Shown here one piece after another: positions 48,217 to 60,000 of a DNA stretch of 60,000 nucleotides. The translations under genes were made by a program, and so were the position numbers. The notes beneath the pieces are model-generated. The model was not told where the DNA came from. It saw only the letters and a program-made list of their open reading frames with translations, and did not search any database. Numbering within the stretch: position 1 is the first letter of the stretch; every line of letters begins with the position of its first letter. This DNA is from Strigamia acuminata (taxonomy: Eukaryota > Arthropoda > Chilopoda > Geophilomorpha > Linotaeniidae). Where the stretch lies: NCBI GenBank assembly GCA_949358305.1, contig OX442314.1, forward strand, positions 18,595,060-18,655,059, in the 5' to 3' direction.

Positions 48217-50753
48217 CTAAGAAGAATATTTAGTCCAAAAGTATAAATTAAAAGCAATAAAAAAGAGAGGAAAAACGATTCTTGCTATTCTATCGATTCT
48301 TTTTGCATTTCCTCCAAAACAACATCCACTTTTGTCAACATTTTCTCCGCTCTCGTCCTTTGATTTAATAAAAAAACAAACATACATTAAATGATGCCTG
48401 AAAGCTTACACGCACAACTTACTTTGGTTACAGGATGAACCAAATTGACCGGTTCAACATGAGATGTGGAACTTCGCAAAGCAATTGACACCAGTGAAAA
48501 TTCAATCAACGAAGCAAAAACAACAAACAAGCAGAAAAACATCCACTCGTCAAGTGCCATCGTCGTAGACACGGCCGGTAACTCACGCTGGGCCGTGCTG
48601 AAATGGGTGAACAACGTGAGCATGGATGTCAAACCAAGGGTCACTCGAGGTGCAGCACCAGTTGGATCCAACCAAAAAGATATCCAAGATAAAACTACAA
48701 TTAATACACTCGGATAGAAAATGAGTAGCATAGGACGAGAACTCAATCTTTCAACGCCTATGTCAAAGTAGCCACAGCTGCTGTGTGTATCTAATCAATA
48801 AATAATCAAACTAATTAATTTGCTTATTCTGTCTCATCTTCATCTTACCATCGTCGAAAGAGCAATTGCTTACAGAGAGACTGTAAAGATCGATTCCAGG
48901 TGGCACATTAATTAAACTTATATTCGGTTGCCATATTGTGTAATTCATGGCTATTGGTTGAGTCTTGACTTTAAAAATTAAATAATATCGATATTTTAAT
49001 TCTTTTGTTTTTCTTCCTGCAAACTTACACGCTTTAACTGCAACACTGCATACGTGTTTGTCAAACGGGTAATTTTTCATATTGAAATTGCAGACAAATG
49101 TTTCCACTCGTCTTGAATATACAAACAAAAAAAAATCTCAATTAATCACTTCTGCTTAGCAACTGTGTAATTTGCAAAGCTAATTATGTTTTACTGCTAA
49201 TTACCCACCTCACCCATGAATATAATTCAAATCTCCTGTGATTATAAAACAATGTATCTTTTGACGGCTTGTATAATGTGCTGGAACTGCAATCTTTACA
49301 ATTACCAAAACTTAGCGTTGGATACCATAATTTATTGGCTATTTCCATTGGAAAAACTGTGTATGCAGCGGTGCTATTTTTTAAAGCTGTCATATTCAGT
49401 CTCTCATCCTTCCAACCAATGTAAAAAGCCATTTCTATTTTCATGTCCTGGAAAGTGTAAGTACTTTATAAATTAACAGATTTTTACTAGTAGGCGCATT
49501 CATAAAGTCATTTAGACTAACAGCATTCGAAACATTTAAACTGCTTGTCAAAATATAACTTCAAAAATGGCGGCCGATTTAATCTGCTTTCATTCGCAGT
49601 GGGCATGCGCACGATATTTAAACCACATTTGTGAATGCATTTAGACATTTAGATATTTGGATTAAAATTTGTGCACAAAATTGCATGCATTTATAGACAA
49701 AAATAAACAAACATTTCATTCAAAATTCGTTAATTCTGTTACCATTTCTTTAGGCGACAACCTTATTATGGTAATTGCAGTCATTCCACACACCACAGTA
49801 GTTAACCCTTTAACAATTCATAACAAAAAACACAAATTATTCTCCTTTTTTATTGTAGCAAGTAATCGTAAAAAGTTGCTCGAAAATTTAATTTCTGACT
49901 ACAGTAGAGCATCGATTGTCCGAACTAATTGCAAGAGACAAGTGTTCAAAATCGATTAAAAAATCGATAAAAACGGATAAAAAATCAGATCACCACTGTT
50001 CAGATAACTGATCGTTCGTTTAACCGATAATTGATGTTCTACTGTACCGATTAATAATTTTAATGCAAGAACACATTCATGCCTTGTATCATTTTTGACA
50101 GAAAATTTCGCCAAATGAGACATGCAACGGAACACATTCAATTGCGCACACTAAAGCAATAATATAAAGGTTCTACTCTCATCTTTAGCCTGTTTCTTTA
50201 TTTACAAGGTGTCACCCTTGAATTAAACTCACCTTGTTTATCACTAATTGTCGATGGGGCGTGATGCTTGCTGTAAGAAGGCGGAAATAAACTGTCAAAC
50301 AAGTCGCTCACAACTTGCTTCCTGTTTACAAATGGAAAAAAGAAAATGTAACCTTTTTGCACCTTGCGCTGACAATTTCTACTTGCATGCAGGTATAAAT
50401 TATTAGCGCGAGGTAAAATTAAAATTTAAAAACACAAAAATCAATGATTAGAAACGACCGTCCAGTTGAGCTTGCTTAACGGTATTTAAAATCAGGCTAA
50501 ATAACGTTAATCAATCATCATTAAAATGGCATTTATATGCTTAAACTAAGATTGGAGAGTAAAAACAAAAAGGACAGTAAATTATTGACTTTGTGCTCTC
50601 TCATTTATATTTATGAGTTGCAGTGAATTTGTATTTTTACGAGAATAAAATAAACGACTTTACTGTTATTTAAATGAAAATGAGCTGATAGTTAACTTAC
50701 TCAGATCCTGCAATACCACAAACAAAGAAAAGTACTAATATGAAATCAGTCAT
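48217..50753 (-). CDS. Cys-loop ligand-gated ion channel subunit, GABA-A/glycine/GluCl type (385 aa)
   Basis: One subunit of a pentameric neurotransmitter-gated channel of the plasma membrane. Exons on the minus strand: 50701-50753, 50233-50321, 49743-49807, 49209-49447, 49029-49111, 48849-48968, 48423-48790 and 48217-48357 (1,158 nt). Exon 1 encodes a signal peptide (MTDFILVLFFVCGIAGS). The ligand-binding domain has IGWKDERL, LWYPTLSF and the signature loop CNFNMKNYPFDKHVC. A second pair, C-x10-C (NCSF...SSCGYF), has the spacing found in glycine receptor loop C. M1 is LLIFYPSVLIVVLSW; M2 is RVTLGLTSMLTLFTHFST; M3 follows WMFFCLFVVFASL; M4 is RIARIVFPLFFIAFNLYFW, close to the C-terminus. The M3-M4 loop is short. 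Before M2 the sequence is AAPRV, where anion channels of this class usually have PARV. The ligand cannot be named from sequence. A MITE lies in the intron between exons 3 and 4. Confidence 0.92.
49491..49643. mobile_element. MITE with TAGGCGCATTCATA ends, copy 2
   Basis: Starts TAGGCGCATTCATAAAGTCA and ends GTGAATGCATTTA, an inverted pair; the interior matches the element at 31401 in several blocks (TTTAAACTGCTTGTC, ATATTTAAAC). It lies in an intron of the receptor gene. Confidence 0.72.
49902..50044. mobile_element. TA-flanked MITE in an intron of the receptor gene
   Basis: 143 bp, ends CAGTAGAGCATCGATTGTCC on the left and CAGTAGAACATCAATTATCG on the other strand at the right, TA on both sides (49900 and 50045). 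Inner direct repeats of AAAAATCGAT/GATAAAAA type. Confidence 0.75.
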
Positions 50754-53214
50754 TGCTTCTTTGCACAAATTAAGATTGATAAATCCTCACTCTAACCGCT
50801 TCGGTTTGTAGTTGGCTTCAAAGCAAGCATAAATGCAAACAACAAAATTAATCAATCGAGAAATAAAAAGATCTCGATCCGAGTCTTACATTAAATCAGA
50901 AAATTTTTGTAAAAATGTTGACATTTAATATACATCAGTGCATTCAAATTGGTTAAGTTAACTCTTAAATTTTGCTTAAATGAAAAAAGAAATAAGTGGA
51001 ATAACTGACTTGCTATTGAATGCTCTTCTCTGAAATATCATAAATACTACTGGGCACGCTGTTCACGCAACTAAAATGTGAATGACTGGTCAAGCGAGCA
51101 TGTACAAATCGCGTCATCTTTGTTAAAGATAAATACGTAAAAGAGACTAAGTGACTTAACCCATTGTTGAAAGTTAAGCACAATAAGTGAAAAAGAGTTA
51201 ATCAACTTAAAACATTTAAGCAACTTTTTCTCATCCAATTTGAATAATAATAATTTTTCTGTTCGGAAAATAGTCGCAACAATTATGGATTAATAGAGCT
51301 CCATTTGCATACAGGTATAGTTGCTTATTTATATACCATACAAGGCGGCAGGTTCAAACTACACCCAATTCTGTTTTTACACGGTAGATATGTTCCAGGA
51401 AAAAACTATGCAAAAATATTAACGGCTAAAATAAGACACTACTCTTTCCACACTCAAAAGGCCCCCCTGGAAGCTTGGCTACCATTGGCCAAGCCATTTC
51501 ACTTGTGTAGTGATACATAAAAAAGGACACCAAAAACACAACTTTTTGAATAAGCTACTGCGTATATACTTTTTAAAAAATCCTTATAAAAACCGTGTTA
51601 AATCAAAATAAATCGTATAAAAACGGAATCGAATTCATTTTTCTAAACCGTGTTAAATCAAAATCGTGTAAAAAGTGTGTTAGATCTTAATAATCACTCA
51701 TAATTGAACACTGCTTGCAAACCTTTAAGCTCTTTCAATCAAGTAAGATTCCTTAACGTGAACTCTATCCATGCATCTAATAGTGAATTTTTCCCCTTGT
51801 CTTTTGTGCCGTTGTGGTAAATTAAGCTGTTCTTATACAAAACTTTCCACTTTCCCGTACTCAGCTAAAAACATCTCATGCAATGCATACGACACAAAAG
51901 TGAAAGAATTCATTTGGTAGATGCTGAATGCTGATTGAATAAAAAATGTACTGTCCATACGGTATTTACAATTCATAATTACATACCCGAGCAATATTGT
52001 CACAGGATAGTCACACTCGTTGGGATTAAGAGATGTGGTTCACGTTTATGAGTGATAAATTTTTAAAGTTGTTTATTACTTGTTTGTCACGCAAACATGC
52101 GTGTGGATATGATTATTCAGCTTTACCGATACATAAAAACCCAAAAAAAGATATTATCACAAAGTAAATTTCATAATCCGTGTCGAATATAAATAATTTA
52201 AAAAAAAACATACAATTTTAAAGAAATTACTTTTCAAAATTCAAATAAAATAGCTATAGAAAGTAATTTTTTATAATGCAACACCTTTCAGAAACAGTTT
52301 CCTTTAAATTGTAAGAAACAAGGTTGATCAAGTTGGCAGGACAACACACGGAAGAATTTACAAAAATCATTAATGTGCCAGGTAGCATATCTTGTATGCT
52401 CGATGTGCCAAGCAATCATTTTCAATGATCACTTTAGTCATGATTTGCATTTTTCTGGATGTGACTTGTTCTGCCAACGTTGCGGACTATACTAAATACA
52501 ATGTTAGGCAGAAACAACAACAACAAAAAACAAAACAAGGAATAGAATTCATCCAGCTTACTTGAGCAGAAAAAAAATATTCTTTCTAGTTTATTTCACG
52601 CAAACTCGTAAAATATACAGTACACTGTTACATCGCAGTATAAAGTTAAAATTAAATTTATTAAAAATTTACGAGTTAGATTAATTTCTACTTTGTAAGC
52701 AGAATTGATTCTTCCTTTAAGCTTCGCAGTTATTTCTGAATGACACGTATTAAAAATCTGTATCAATGCGCATTCAACGAAAAACAGGATAGCAGTAAGA
52801 CAAAAATTATTTTACATTTAAAATCACCATTAACCAATAAATAATAGTTGGGAATAAATTAATTTTTAAGTTTACCTGCTATCTCGCAATGTCAAGGTGT
52901 GATGAAAAACTTTGATGCAATAATATCATACAACAAGTTTTGACCGCGAAGGTTTTCCTGACGCAAAGGGAATCTATACAGATATAAAAAGCAACAAATC
53001 AATCATATCTTGAACGATTAACTTTCTACGTGTTTCTCATCCTTTACTATTTCTACGTGACAAAAACCTTGTGGTGATCCCGAATCAGAGATCACCAAAA
53101 AGATAGAAAATAAATAATTAATCGTTCTAAAAATAGGTGTAATTTTTATTAAGAATAAAGAATTTGGTTTCATCCTATATTAAACAGCAAATTACTTGTT
53201 TTATTCTACATACT
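50754..53214. other. Long gene-poor spacer upstream of the receptor gene
   Basis: About 2.5 kb, very AT-rich. A short duplicated piece AACCGTGTTAAATCAAAAT occurs near 51592 and 51647. A 71-codon open stretch at 51305 has no recognisable features. Promoter of the receptor gene presumably lies at its left end; no element stands out. Confidence 0.4.
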
Positions 53215-53710
53215 ATAACAAATTCCGGTCACCTCTCAGATCATCTCCAAAATTTGGATGTAGGGGTAATCAAGAGTGGGAAATCGAATGGCGTTGACGG
53301 TTTGGGGCAAACGGAAACGGAAAACAGGAGATTAACGGCTGTAGGTTAAGCATGGAATCATGGCCGCTGGTTCCACAGTGCTAGCGGGTAGGGAGGTTGT
53401 GAAATGGCGGGGACGGGGAGTTTAGAGCCTTGCTGTCGCCATCCGCTTCTCCCTTGATTAAAAAAAGTCAAAGCACGAGCACAACAATGCTGACAGCTAA
53501 CAATGAAATTAAAAAATTGAAATAATGAGCAATATAATGGCAATCAAAAGTTGTATAACTGGTCGTTAATCTCCTGATTTCCGCTTCCAATGTTCGTTTG
53601 CCCCCAACACAGTCTATGCCATTCGATTCCCTGCCCTTGACTACCCCTAAATCCAAATTTTGGAGGTGATCTGAGAGGTGGCCAGTAAAGTATAATTGTT
53701 CCCAAATTCC
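53215..53710. repeat. Inverted repeat, arms about 130 bp
   Basis: The arm 53219-53347 (CACCTCTCAGATCATCTCCA, AAATTTGGAT, AATCGAATGG, CAGGAGATTAACG) recurs inverted at about 53558-53695. The arms are roughly 80-85% alike by eye. The 210-bp centre is GC-richer. Likely a fold-back element or two insertions in opposite orientation. Confidence 0.7.
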
Positions 53711-54305
53711 TAAAGAGTGACACACACTCAGTCTGTAGAATGTTGACCCATATTCATATGACTGTCCAGTCTGATCATGTGACGAGTCTAGACAATAGAG
53801 ACATCTGCATTCTATCATACATACTGCTTGAAACAGGAAGTAAAGACACTTTTTCACTACAACTCGACGACTACCGTAGCAGCATCGCAGCCTCAACTGA
53901 TCAAGCCGACGTGAATACGTGACGTGATCGAGGATTGATACCATTCGTTTAATTATTAAATTAAATCAATTGAACTATTAATGTAATTTAATTAAGTTAG
54001 AATAAAAGGTAAGTATCAAAGTTAAACCAAGCCACACCACGACAACCTACTGCCACCTGCCTTCGAAATGGGATTTCAGTGGTTTTCAGTGGTTTTCTTG
54101 ATGCAAACTCAAGGTTGGACTTCGGTTCTAAGAAATTCGACTCACAGAATGCTTTTTTTCATGGCTTAATACACTAGACACATACGGGGGTTAGGAATAT
54201 GCCAAGTTGACGGACGTGCCTCTTAACTTACCATACGTAGTATACAACCTCTACAAATCCACATTTTGTTATTCCCAAAAAACGCAAACTCAACAATTAA
54301 GAATA

Positions 54306-54489
54306 CAGTCGAAACTCTTTATAACGAACCGCAAGGGACCCGAAAAATCGATTCGTTATAACGAGAATTCGTTATATCGAAATTTTTTAACATGGTGTTC
54401 TATGGCCAGCCAACCAAACCAGCCATTTTTAGGTATTCGTTATATCGATAATTCGTTATATCGCGATTCGTTATAAAGAGTTTCGACTG
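54306..54489. mobile_element. TA-flanked MITE, pogo/Tc1-mariner type, copy 2
   Basis: 184 bp, ends CAGTCGAAACTCTTTATAAC and its inverted counterpart GTTATAAAGAGTTTCGACTG, TA at 54304 and 54490. Repeated TTCGTTATA blocks inside. Same length and same centre (GTTCTATGGCCAGCCAACCA) as the element at 19454. Confidence 0.85.
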
Positions 54490-55524
54490 TATTTTAAACA
54501 AATTTTAAAAATTTAAAAATTTCAGCAGAAATAAAATATACCGTTTTGCCATCACAGTTAAGCCTAAGTGGTTTCCGCGCCAATTTCACTTATTTCACTT
54601 ACAGACAAAATAATGTAACAGCAATATACAGCACCAAAAACAAATGCACTTCACTCGTTTAACACGAAGGTTTTCCTTACACTTTATACTTACATTCAAA
54701 AGAAACAATACCATAACCTTGTCGACAAGAGCCGGTAGAAGAAAACGAACAATTACGCATGCGCTCGTAGCACATACCGGTACTTGCACGGGCTTCCCCA
54801 TACTGCATATCACGTGACCGAATGTTTCGTCAAAGTTTTTAATTTAAAAAAATTAATAATTTTAATTACAGATTGTCCACCATCACATTCTGAGGGAAGT
54901 TACTAAAAACCGAGTACGATAGTTTCAACTTTGATCAAAACGAGGGGGAGGTAGGTGCCAAAATATTCCGCTTTGCTGCTGGGCGCTGCATACTTTCCAG
55001 TACGCCGTTGATCACAACATGTTTCGTCCAAGATGCAAGTATAAAAGTGTCCGGTAAGCAGTAAAAACTTCAATCATTGACAAAACTGCTTTGTTTTTAT
55101 CATGTATTTAAGTACAAAACGATCTTACAAACCATTACAAAGTAATTTTGGTCTAATAAATTTTTGAAAAATCTAACCTGAATATTGAAATGTACACCAT
55201 ATAAAATGCTCGTGTACCATTAACAATTCACATTCAGATGGTACAGCTCACAAGTAAACTTAATTTAAAAATCATTATACTGAAAATTTCATTTTGGCAG
55301 TGTATAGTTATTATTTTGTTAGTGTTCTGTCCACTAATAAAATTAGAAAAAATAATAAATAAAGATAAACCAGCTGGACAAAACAGTTAATGCCGTCCTC
55401 ATGATGACAGTGAATAAAAAGAACCTCCTCTATAATGAAATCTCAAGTGTGACTATTAAAATCATACACTTTTTATGAACTACCAACTTCGAAAGTTCAA
55501 AACATTAAGCACTTTAAGCTAATT
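54490..55524. other. Spacer downstream of the EGF gene
   Basis: About 1 kb without recognisable genes; 3' untranslated sequence of the minus-strand EGF gene probably occupies its right end. Confidence 0.4.
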
Positions 55525-58500
55525 CTATTCAGGATCCATATCTCCTCTCCTGGTCCCACCATCTGCCAAATAAATAAATACATAATTATTTTTAACAAAT
55601 AAATCTTTCATTTAAAAAAAAATAAATCTCTCATTTAAAAAAAAAAAAAATCGTTTTTACTCTTTTCTTGGCACGTGGGTCCAATCCATCCATAAGGGCA
55701 AAAACATTGTCCGTTTACGCTATCACAAAACCCTCCGTTATGACATTCACAATTCAAGTTACAGTCGACGCCATATTTATTCTCTGGACAGTCTTCAAAG
55801 AAATATCAAACAAGATTAAAAACTAACTGAAAATATGATTTATTACAGGATTGACAGCTTACTTTGATGACATTTTTCACCCGTAAATCCAGGTGGGCAT
55901 TCACACTTGCCGGTTTCCCTGTCGCATGTAAATTCACCGCAGTCACAGGAAGAAGAACAGAAGGATCCGTAAGTGCCAATTTCACATTCTGTTCAAACAA
56001 AAACATCAAAACTCGCAGTTTATTTAATTCCACAACTCGAAAATCACCTTTTTCACACTTTGGACCCATGTACCCAGGCAAACACAAACACTGTCCCGTA
56101 ATGTGGTCGCATTTGGCATTGTTTACACACTCGCATTTACGGCTGCAATATGAGCCGTACAATCCTTCGGGACATTCTTTAAAACAAGCGTCATCATGAG
56201 TTTCTTTATCTTTATATTTAATACGCAATATCAAACCGTGTTCACACAGATGACCTAAATATCCATCGTGACAATGACAACATCCGGTTTCGCCATCACA
56301 AGTTGAATTATTCTGACAAAGACATTCGTGGTTGCAATCCGCTCCAAACTTTCCCGGTGGACAAGCTGCACGACAAGATTCAAATCAACAATACACCAAT
56401 TGTAGAGATGACATTATACTACCTCTTTGGCAATGAATTCCAGTCCAGCCAGCGGTGCATTGACAATCACCACTCACTTTATCGCAGTGACCACCATTTG
56501 CACATTGGCATATACCACTGCAATCTTTTCCATACTGTCCATCGGGGCATACTGGTTGAAGTAAGAGTTTTCAGTACAAATTCGAGTAGGGAATGTCCAA
56601 ACCTACCTTGTTCGCAATGTTCGCCCGTAAAACCCAATGAGCAAGTGCATTTTCCCGTTGATTTATTGCACGTGCCACCATTATAACAAGTGCAACTTGA
56701 ATTGCAATTTATTCCGAAATGTGACGGTGGACAATCTGCAATTAAAAATTATTAATTTTTTAAAATTAAAAACTAAAAACTGCAACAATAATTTACTTTG
56801 CGAGCACGTGGGACCATAGGAACCTGGTTCACATTCGCATAAACCAGTAATTGGACTGCAATAAGCATCGTTCTGACACTGACAAGTTTCTTCGCAATTC
56901 ACGCCAAACAAGCCGGGAGGACAACCTACAAACGAGTAGAGCTGTGTCAAAACCTCACTACTCACACACCACTTGGTTTGCATTTAATTTGATTAAATTA
57001 CCCCTTGTGCACTTTCTTCCTTTGTGCCCTGGTTTGCAATTGCATTCGCCATTGACAGGATCACAATTTGCACCTCTTGGACATTGGCAGACACTAGTGC
57101 AGTTTACTCCAAAATACCCTCTAGGACATGCTGTAAAAAACATCAATTATTAATAGATGACAGGTGAAATTAATATTCCGATTAGTTGTACCTTTATTAC
57201 ACTGACGCCCACTCGTTCCAATCGGGCAAGCGCAATGTCCTGTAACGTGATCACACGGTATAGCTGCGGGACAGCTGCATTTCTGATGACAGTTACGACC
57301 GAAGTAACCTTTGGAGCACGCTAACAGAAAAGAAATGTCGTTTGTTGAAGCAATAAAAACTCGATTAACTTAATTGCAACGTTTACGTTTATGGCATTTA
57401 TGTCCGTGAAACCCGTCGGCGCAATCGCAAAGGCCAGTAACCTTATTGCAAGTTCCGTGCTCGCAATTGCAGACTTCTGCACAATCCTTTCCGTAAAATC
57501 CTTGACGACACTCTGCAATCCAAATATTTTACACTATTTAAATTTTTTTTTTAAAAATTAAATTGCAATAATAATTATACCATGTTCGCAGTGTTTGCCG
57601 TGAAATCCAGGCGGGCATTGACAAACACCGGTAAATCGATCGCATTCCACCTTTATTGGACACGGACAATGAAGGGCACAATTTGCACCATGGAATCCAA
57701 CGGGGCAAGCTAAGAGCAATAAATATATGAGAGACTTCACGTTTGAACGTGTTTGTTACTCACGGGTGTCGCATAAATCTCCAGTCCAACCTTTCGTGCA
57801 TAAACATTCACCGGAAACGTGATCACAATCCGCATCGTTGTGACACACACAGCGCTGCACACAATTCAGTCCGTAGTAATCTTTCGGACATTCTGCAAGA
57901 AAAAAATATTACAAACATTTTTTTTTTTTTTAATTTCAATACTAAATTAATACAATTCAAAATTTTAACCTGAGGCTCATACTTTGACTGCACGTTTTCC
58001 CGGTGAATCCCGCACTGCAGACACACGCGCCCGTGACTCGATCGCAGATGCCGCCATTTTGGCAATTGCATTCATTCTCGCAATTCGAGCCCCACAAACC
58101 CGAAGGACAAACTAAAATATGTTTTTACAAAAAAATGATAAGACATTTATTTAAAAACACAATTTCAATACAAACCATTTCTGCACTTTGGTCCAAACGT
58201 ACCAGGCGCGCATTGACACGCGCCTGTAACAGGATTACACCGTGCATCCGATGCGCAATTACAACTTTTCACGCAATTAACTCCATACTGTCCACCAGGA
58301 CATGGAAATTGACAGTCGTTGCCCCTCCATCCGGAAGGACACTTACATGAGCCCGATATATGATCGCATTCTCCTTCATTTTGACAGGTGCACTTCTGTT
58401 TACACGCCGCTCCGAAAAAACCGTGTCGACAAGCTACTCAAACATTTCCCACGTCAAATTGATATCCTGTCAAAAACTTATCAAACCTACCTTGATCGCA

Positions 58501-60000
58501 ATGAGAACCGCGCCAACCCGGAGAGCAAATACAATCACCGGTTACGCGGTCGCAATCTCCTCCATTTAAACAATGGCAGAGTTTAGTACAACTGGGGCCG
58601 TAGAATCCGGCGGGACACGCTGGAACAGAATTATGGAATGTATTTAAATCAAGCGCGCTAAATGTGTACAAATAAGGCACTCGTTACGTCTGTCACAGTG
58701 TGTTCCGGTCCAACCTGATGTGCAAGTACAATCGCCCGTTACAGCATCACATTCGGCTTCATTTTGACACAAGCAACGCGATAAACAATCGTGTCCAAAT
58801 CGACCATTAGGACAACCTAAAAAGTGATCAAATTTGTTGCTTTTTACTAATTTTTATTGCTTGCAAATACTTACGCTGATCGCAGCTCCTGCCAAAATAT
58901 CCAGCCTGACATACGCATCTTCCATTCAAGGGGTTACACGTTGCACCGTTTGCACAATTGCAAGAATTCAGACAACTCTTCCCATAAAGACCACTTGGAC
59001 AAGCTGAAAATAAAAATAAATTAAATTATCTTTTGTATCGGTAGAAGAAAATTCCTTATACTTATAGAACATTCTTCGCCCATGAGCCCTGCTGGACATA
59101 AACAAACTCCCGTAACGGGGTCGCATTTTCTTGTACCACATGAACACATCAACATGCAATTATGGCCAAACGTTCCTTCATCACAAACTTAAAAAGAAAA
59201 AAAAATTAAATTAAATAAAAAAAAATTTCAATTTTTTAAATTTTTTTTTATACCTTGATTGCATTCAGGGCCAGTAAACCCTGCAGGACATTTACGAAAA
59301 CAAGCACCAGTTGCTGGATCACACTTAGCCCCATCAGCACATTGACATGTCAGTTGACAGTTAGCACCCCAACTACCAATAGGACAAGTGGTATTACAGT
59401 TTTTCCCGGTGAACCCTGACTTACATAGACATTTACCATTCTAAATAAACAAAAAAATAATGTTATAGAAATGGGTACCATAATTTTTATCCACCATTTT
59501 CATTATAACCTTTGGTTCGCACTTTAAAGTGCCATCTGTTTCACATTCACATTTATTTCGACAATTTGGACCGTAGGAATCTGATGGGCATGGTTTGTTG
59601 CAATTAGGACCGAATAAGCCAGCGTCACATTCGCAAAATCCCCATATCCGGTCACATCTACGGCAATTGGTTGGGCAAGAACGGTCACAATGTTTTCCAT
59701 AATAACCTGCCAAAAAAAAAAAAATTAAAAAATTAAAATTTCAGGCTCATTAATATTTATTCCCAAGTTTACCTGCTGGACATCCAATTTCACAATTAAT
59801 GCCGGTGATTCCTTTTGGACACTGGCATTTTCCAAACACTGGATCGCATTTTCCACCGTTGCGACAACGGCACATTTGATTGCAATCGGGTCCATAAAAT
59901 CCCTTATTAAAAGAAATTTATTACTCCGTAAAAATAAAAATAAAATTTAAAATCCCAAAAAAAAATAAATAAATAAATAAAAAATATTTTTACTTGTGGA
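55525..60000 (-). CDS. Multi-EGF-domain secreted protein, 3' part (about 1,000 residues visible)
   Basis: Tandem EGF-like modules of the MEGF6/MEGF10 kind (C-P-x-G-x(3)-G-x(2)-C-x(3)-C-x-C-x-N-G-G-x-C-D-x-V-T-G-x-C-x-C-x(2)-G-x(2)-G-x(2)-C). Exons on the minus strand after the one cut by the right edge (ending at 59994): 59773-59902, 59510-59706, 59254-59440, 59062-59187, 58875-59003, 58688-58816, 58491-58619, 58176-58433, 57983-58111, 57764-57892, 57581-57709, 57387-57512, 57192-57320, 57002-57130, 56797-56925, 56607-56735, 56423-56551, 56237-56365, 56048-56176, 55863-55988, 55661-55792, 55525-55562. Most are 129 nt (43 residues), begin and end in phase 1, and start just before the CP-x-G motif. 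Exon 58176-58433 holds two modules. The protein ends with a short hydrophilic tail (RRGDMDPE) and TAG; no transmembrane helix follows, so it is likely extracellular. Such proteins act in adhesion, matrix or engulfment. The 5' end is outside the window. Confidence 0.9.

Noticed and set aside
51305-51520. 71-codon open frame in the long spacer
   Set aside because: No conserved motif, no repeat family match and no neighbouring exons.
53468-53944. 158-codon open frame on the minus strand
   Set aside because: It overlaps an inverted-repeat arm and has no domain features beyond the peptide shared by the arms.

Overview
The window reads as animal nuclear DNA: AT-rich, with many short GT-AG introns (mostly about 50-400 bp), AATAAA signals after stop codons, and genes for a Cys-loop ligand-gated channel, a bubblegum-type acyl-CoA synthetase and a large multi-EGF protein. 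It is an invertebrate by overall character, possibly a tunicate, but the sequence alone does not settle the phylum. All gene models below were built by hand from splice signals, exon phase and paralogue alignment; complete models were checked so that exon lengths sum to a multiple of three.

Positions 1-40,293 hold a tandem array of 13 members (A-M here) of one gene family I do not recognise. The full-length plan is nine exons with almost fixed lengths and phases. Exons 1-4 give an N-terminal module (starting MRFVQLKK, with CGPNFVLNR, then FWFRFWLTFC and QWPE motifs). Exon 5 is a variable linker. Exon 6 is a 125-167 residue core (LQEC..MAFG.ALCEVFYKWL, YW.IP..YL...F.PG.LE.FLV..W...L..LLG). Exons 7-9 encode a C-terminal MYND-like zinc finger, one part per exon. 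Nine copies (A-E, H, I, L, M) keep all predicted zinc ligands; J and K keep the reading frame but have lost most of them; F stops after the core; G, the only minus-strand copy, has a different C-terminal tail. F, K and M have lost introns. A 5.7-kb minisatellite of 11-bp units with 1.1-1.2 kb higher-order copies lies between B and C (about 3,970-9,720).

Positions 41,503-44,794 (+) encode an ACSBG-like long-chain acyl-CoA synthetase (16 exons, 697 aa). Positions 45,580-47,580 hold a duplicated unrecognised exon on the minus strand. Positions 48,217-50,753 (-) encode a complete Cys-loop receptor subunit of the GABA-A/glycine/glutamate-gated type (8 exons, 385 aa). From 55,525 to the right edge (-) is the 3' part of a secreted-looking multi-EGF protein built of about two dozen 42-43 residue modules, almost all one module per exon; its 5' end is outside the window.

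Introns and spacers carry many small non-autonomous DNA transposons. Two have perfect 8-bp target duplications (hAT type) and several have TA flanks (Tc1/mariner/pogo type), including two same-length copies 35 kb apart. The main candidate for an undescribed system is the MYND array, where new copies, loss of the zinc finger, intron loss, in-frame repeat growth and a tail replacement can all be seen side by side.
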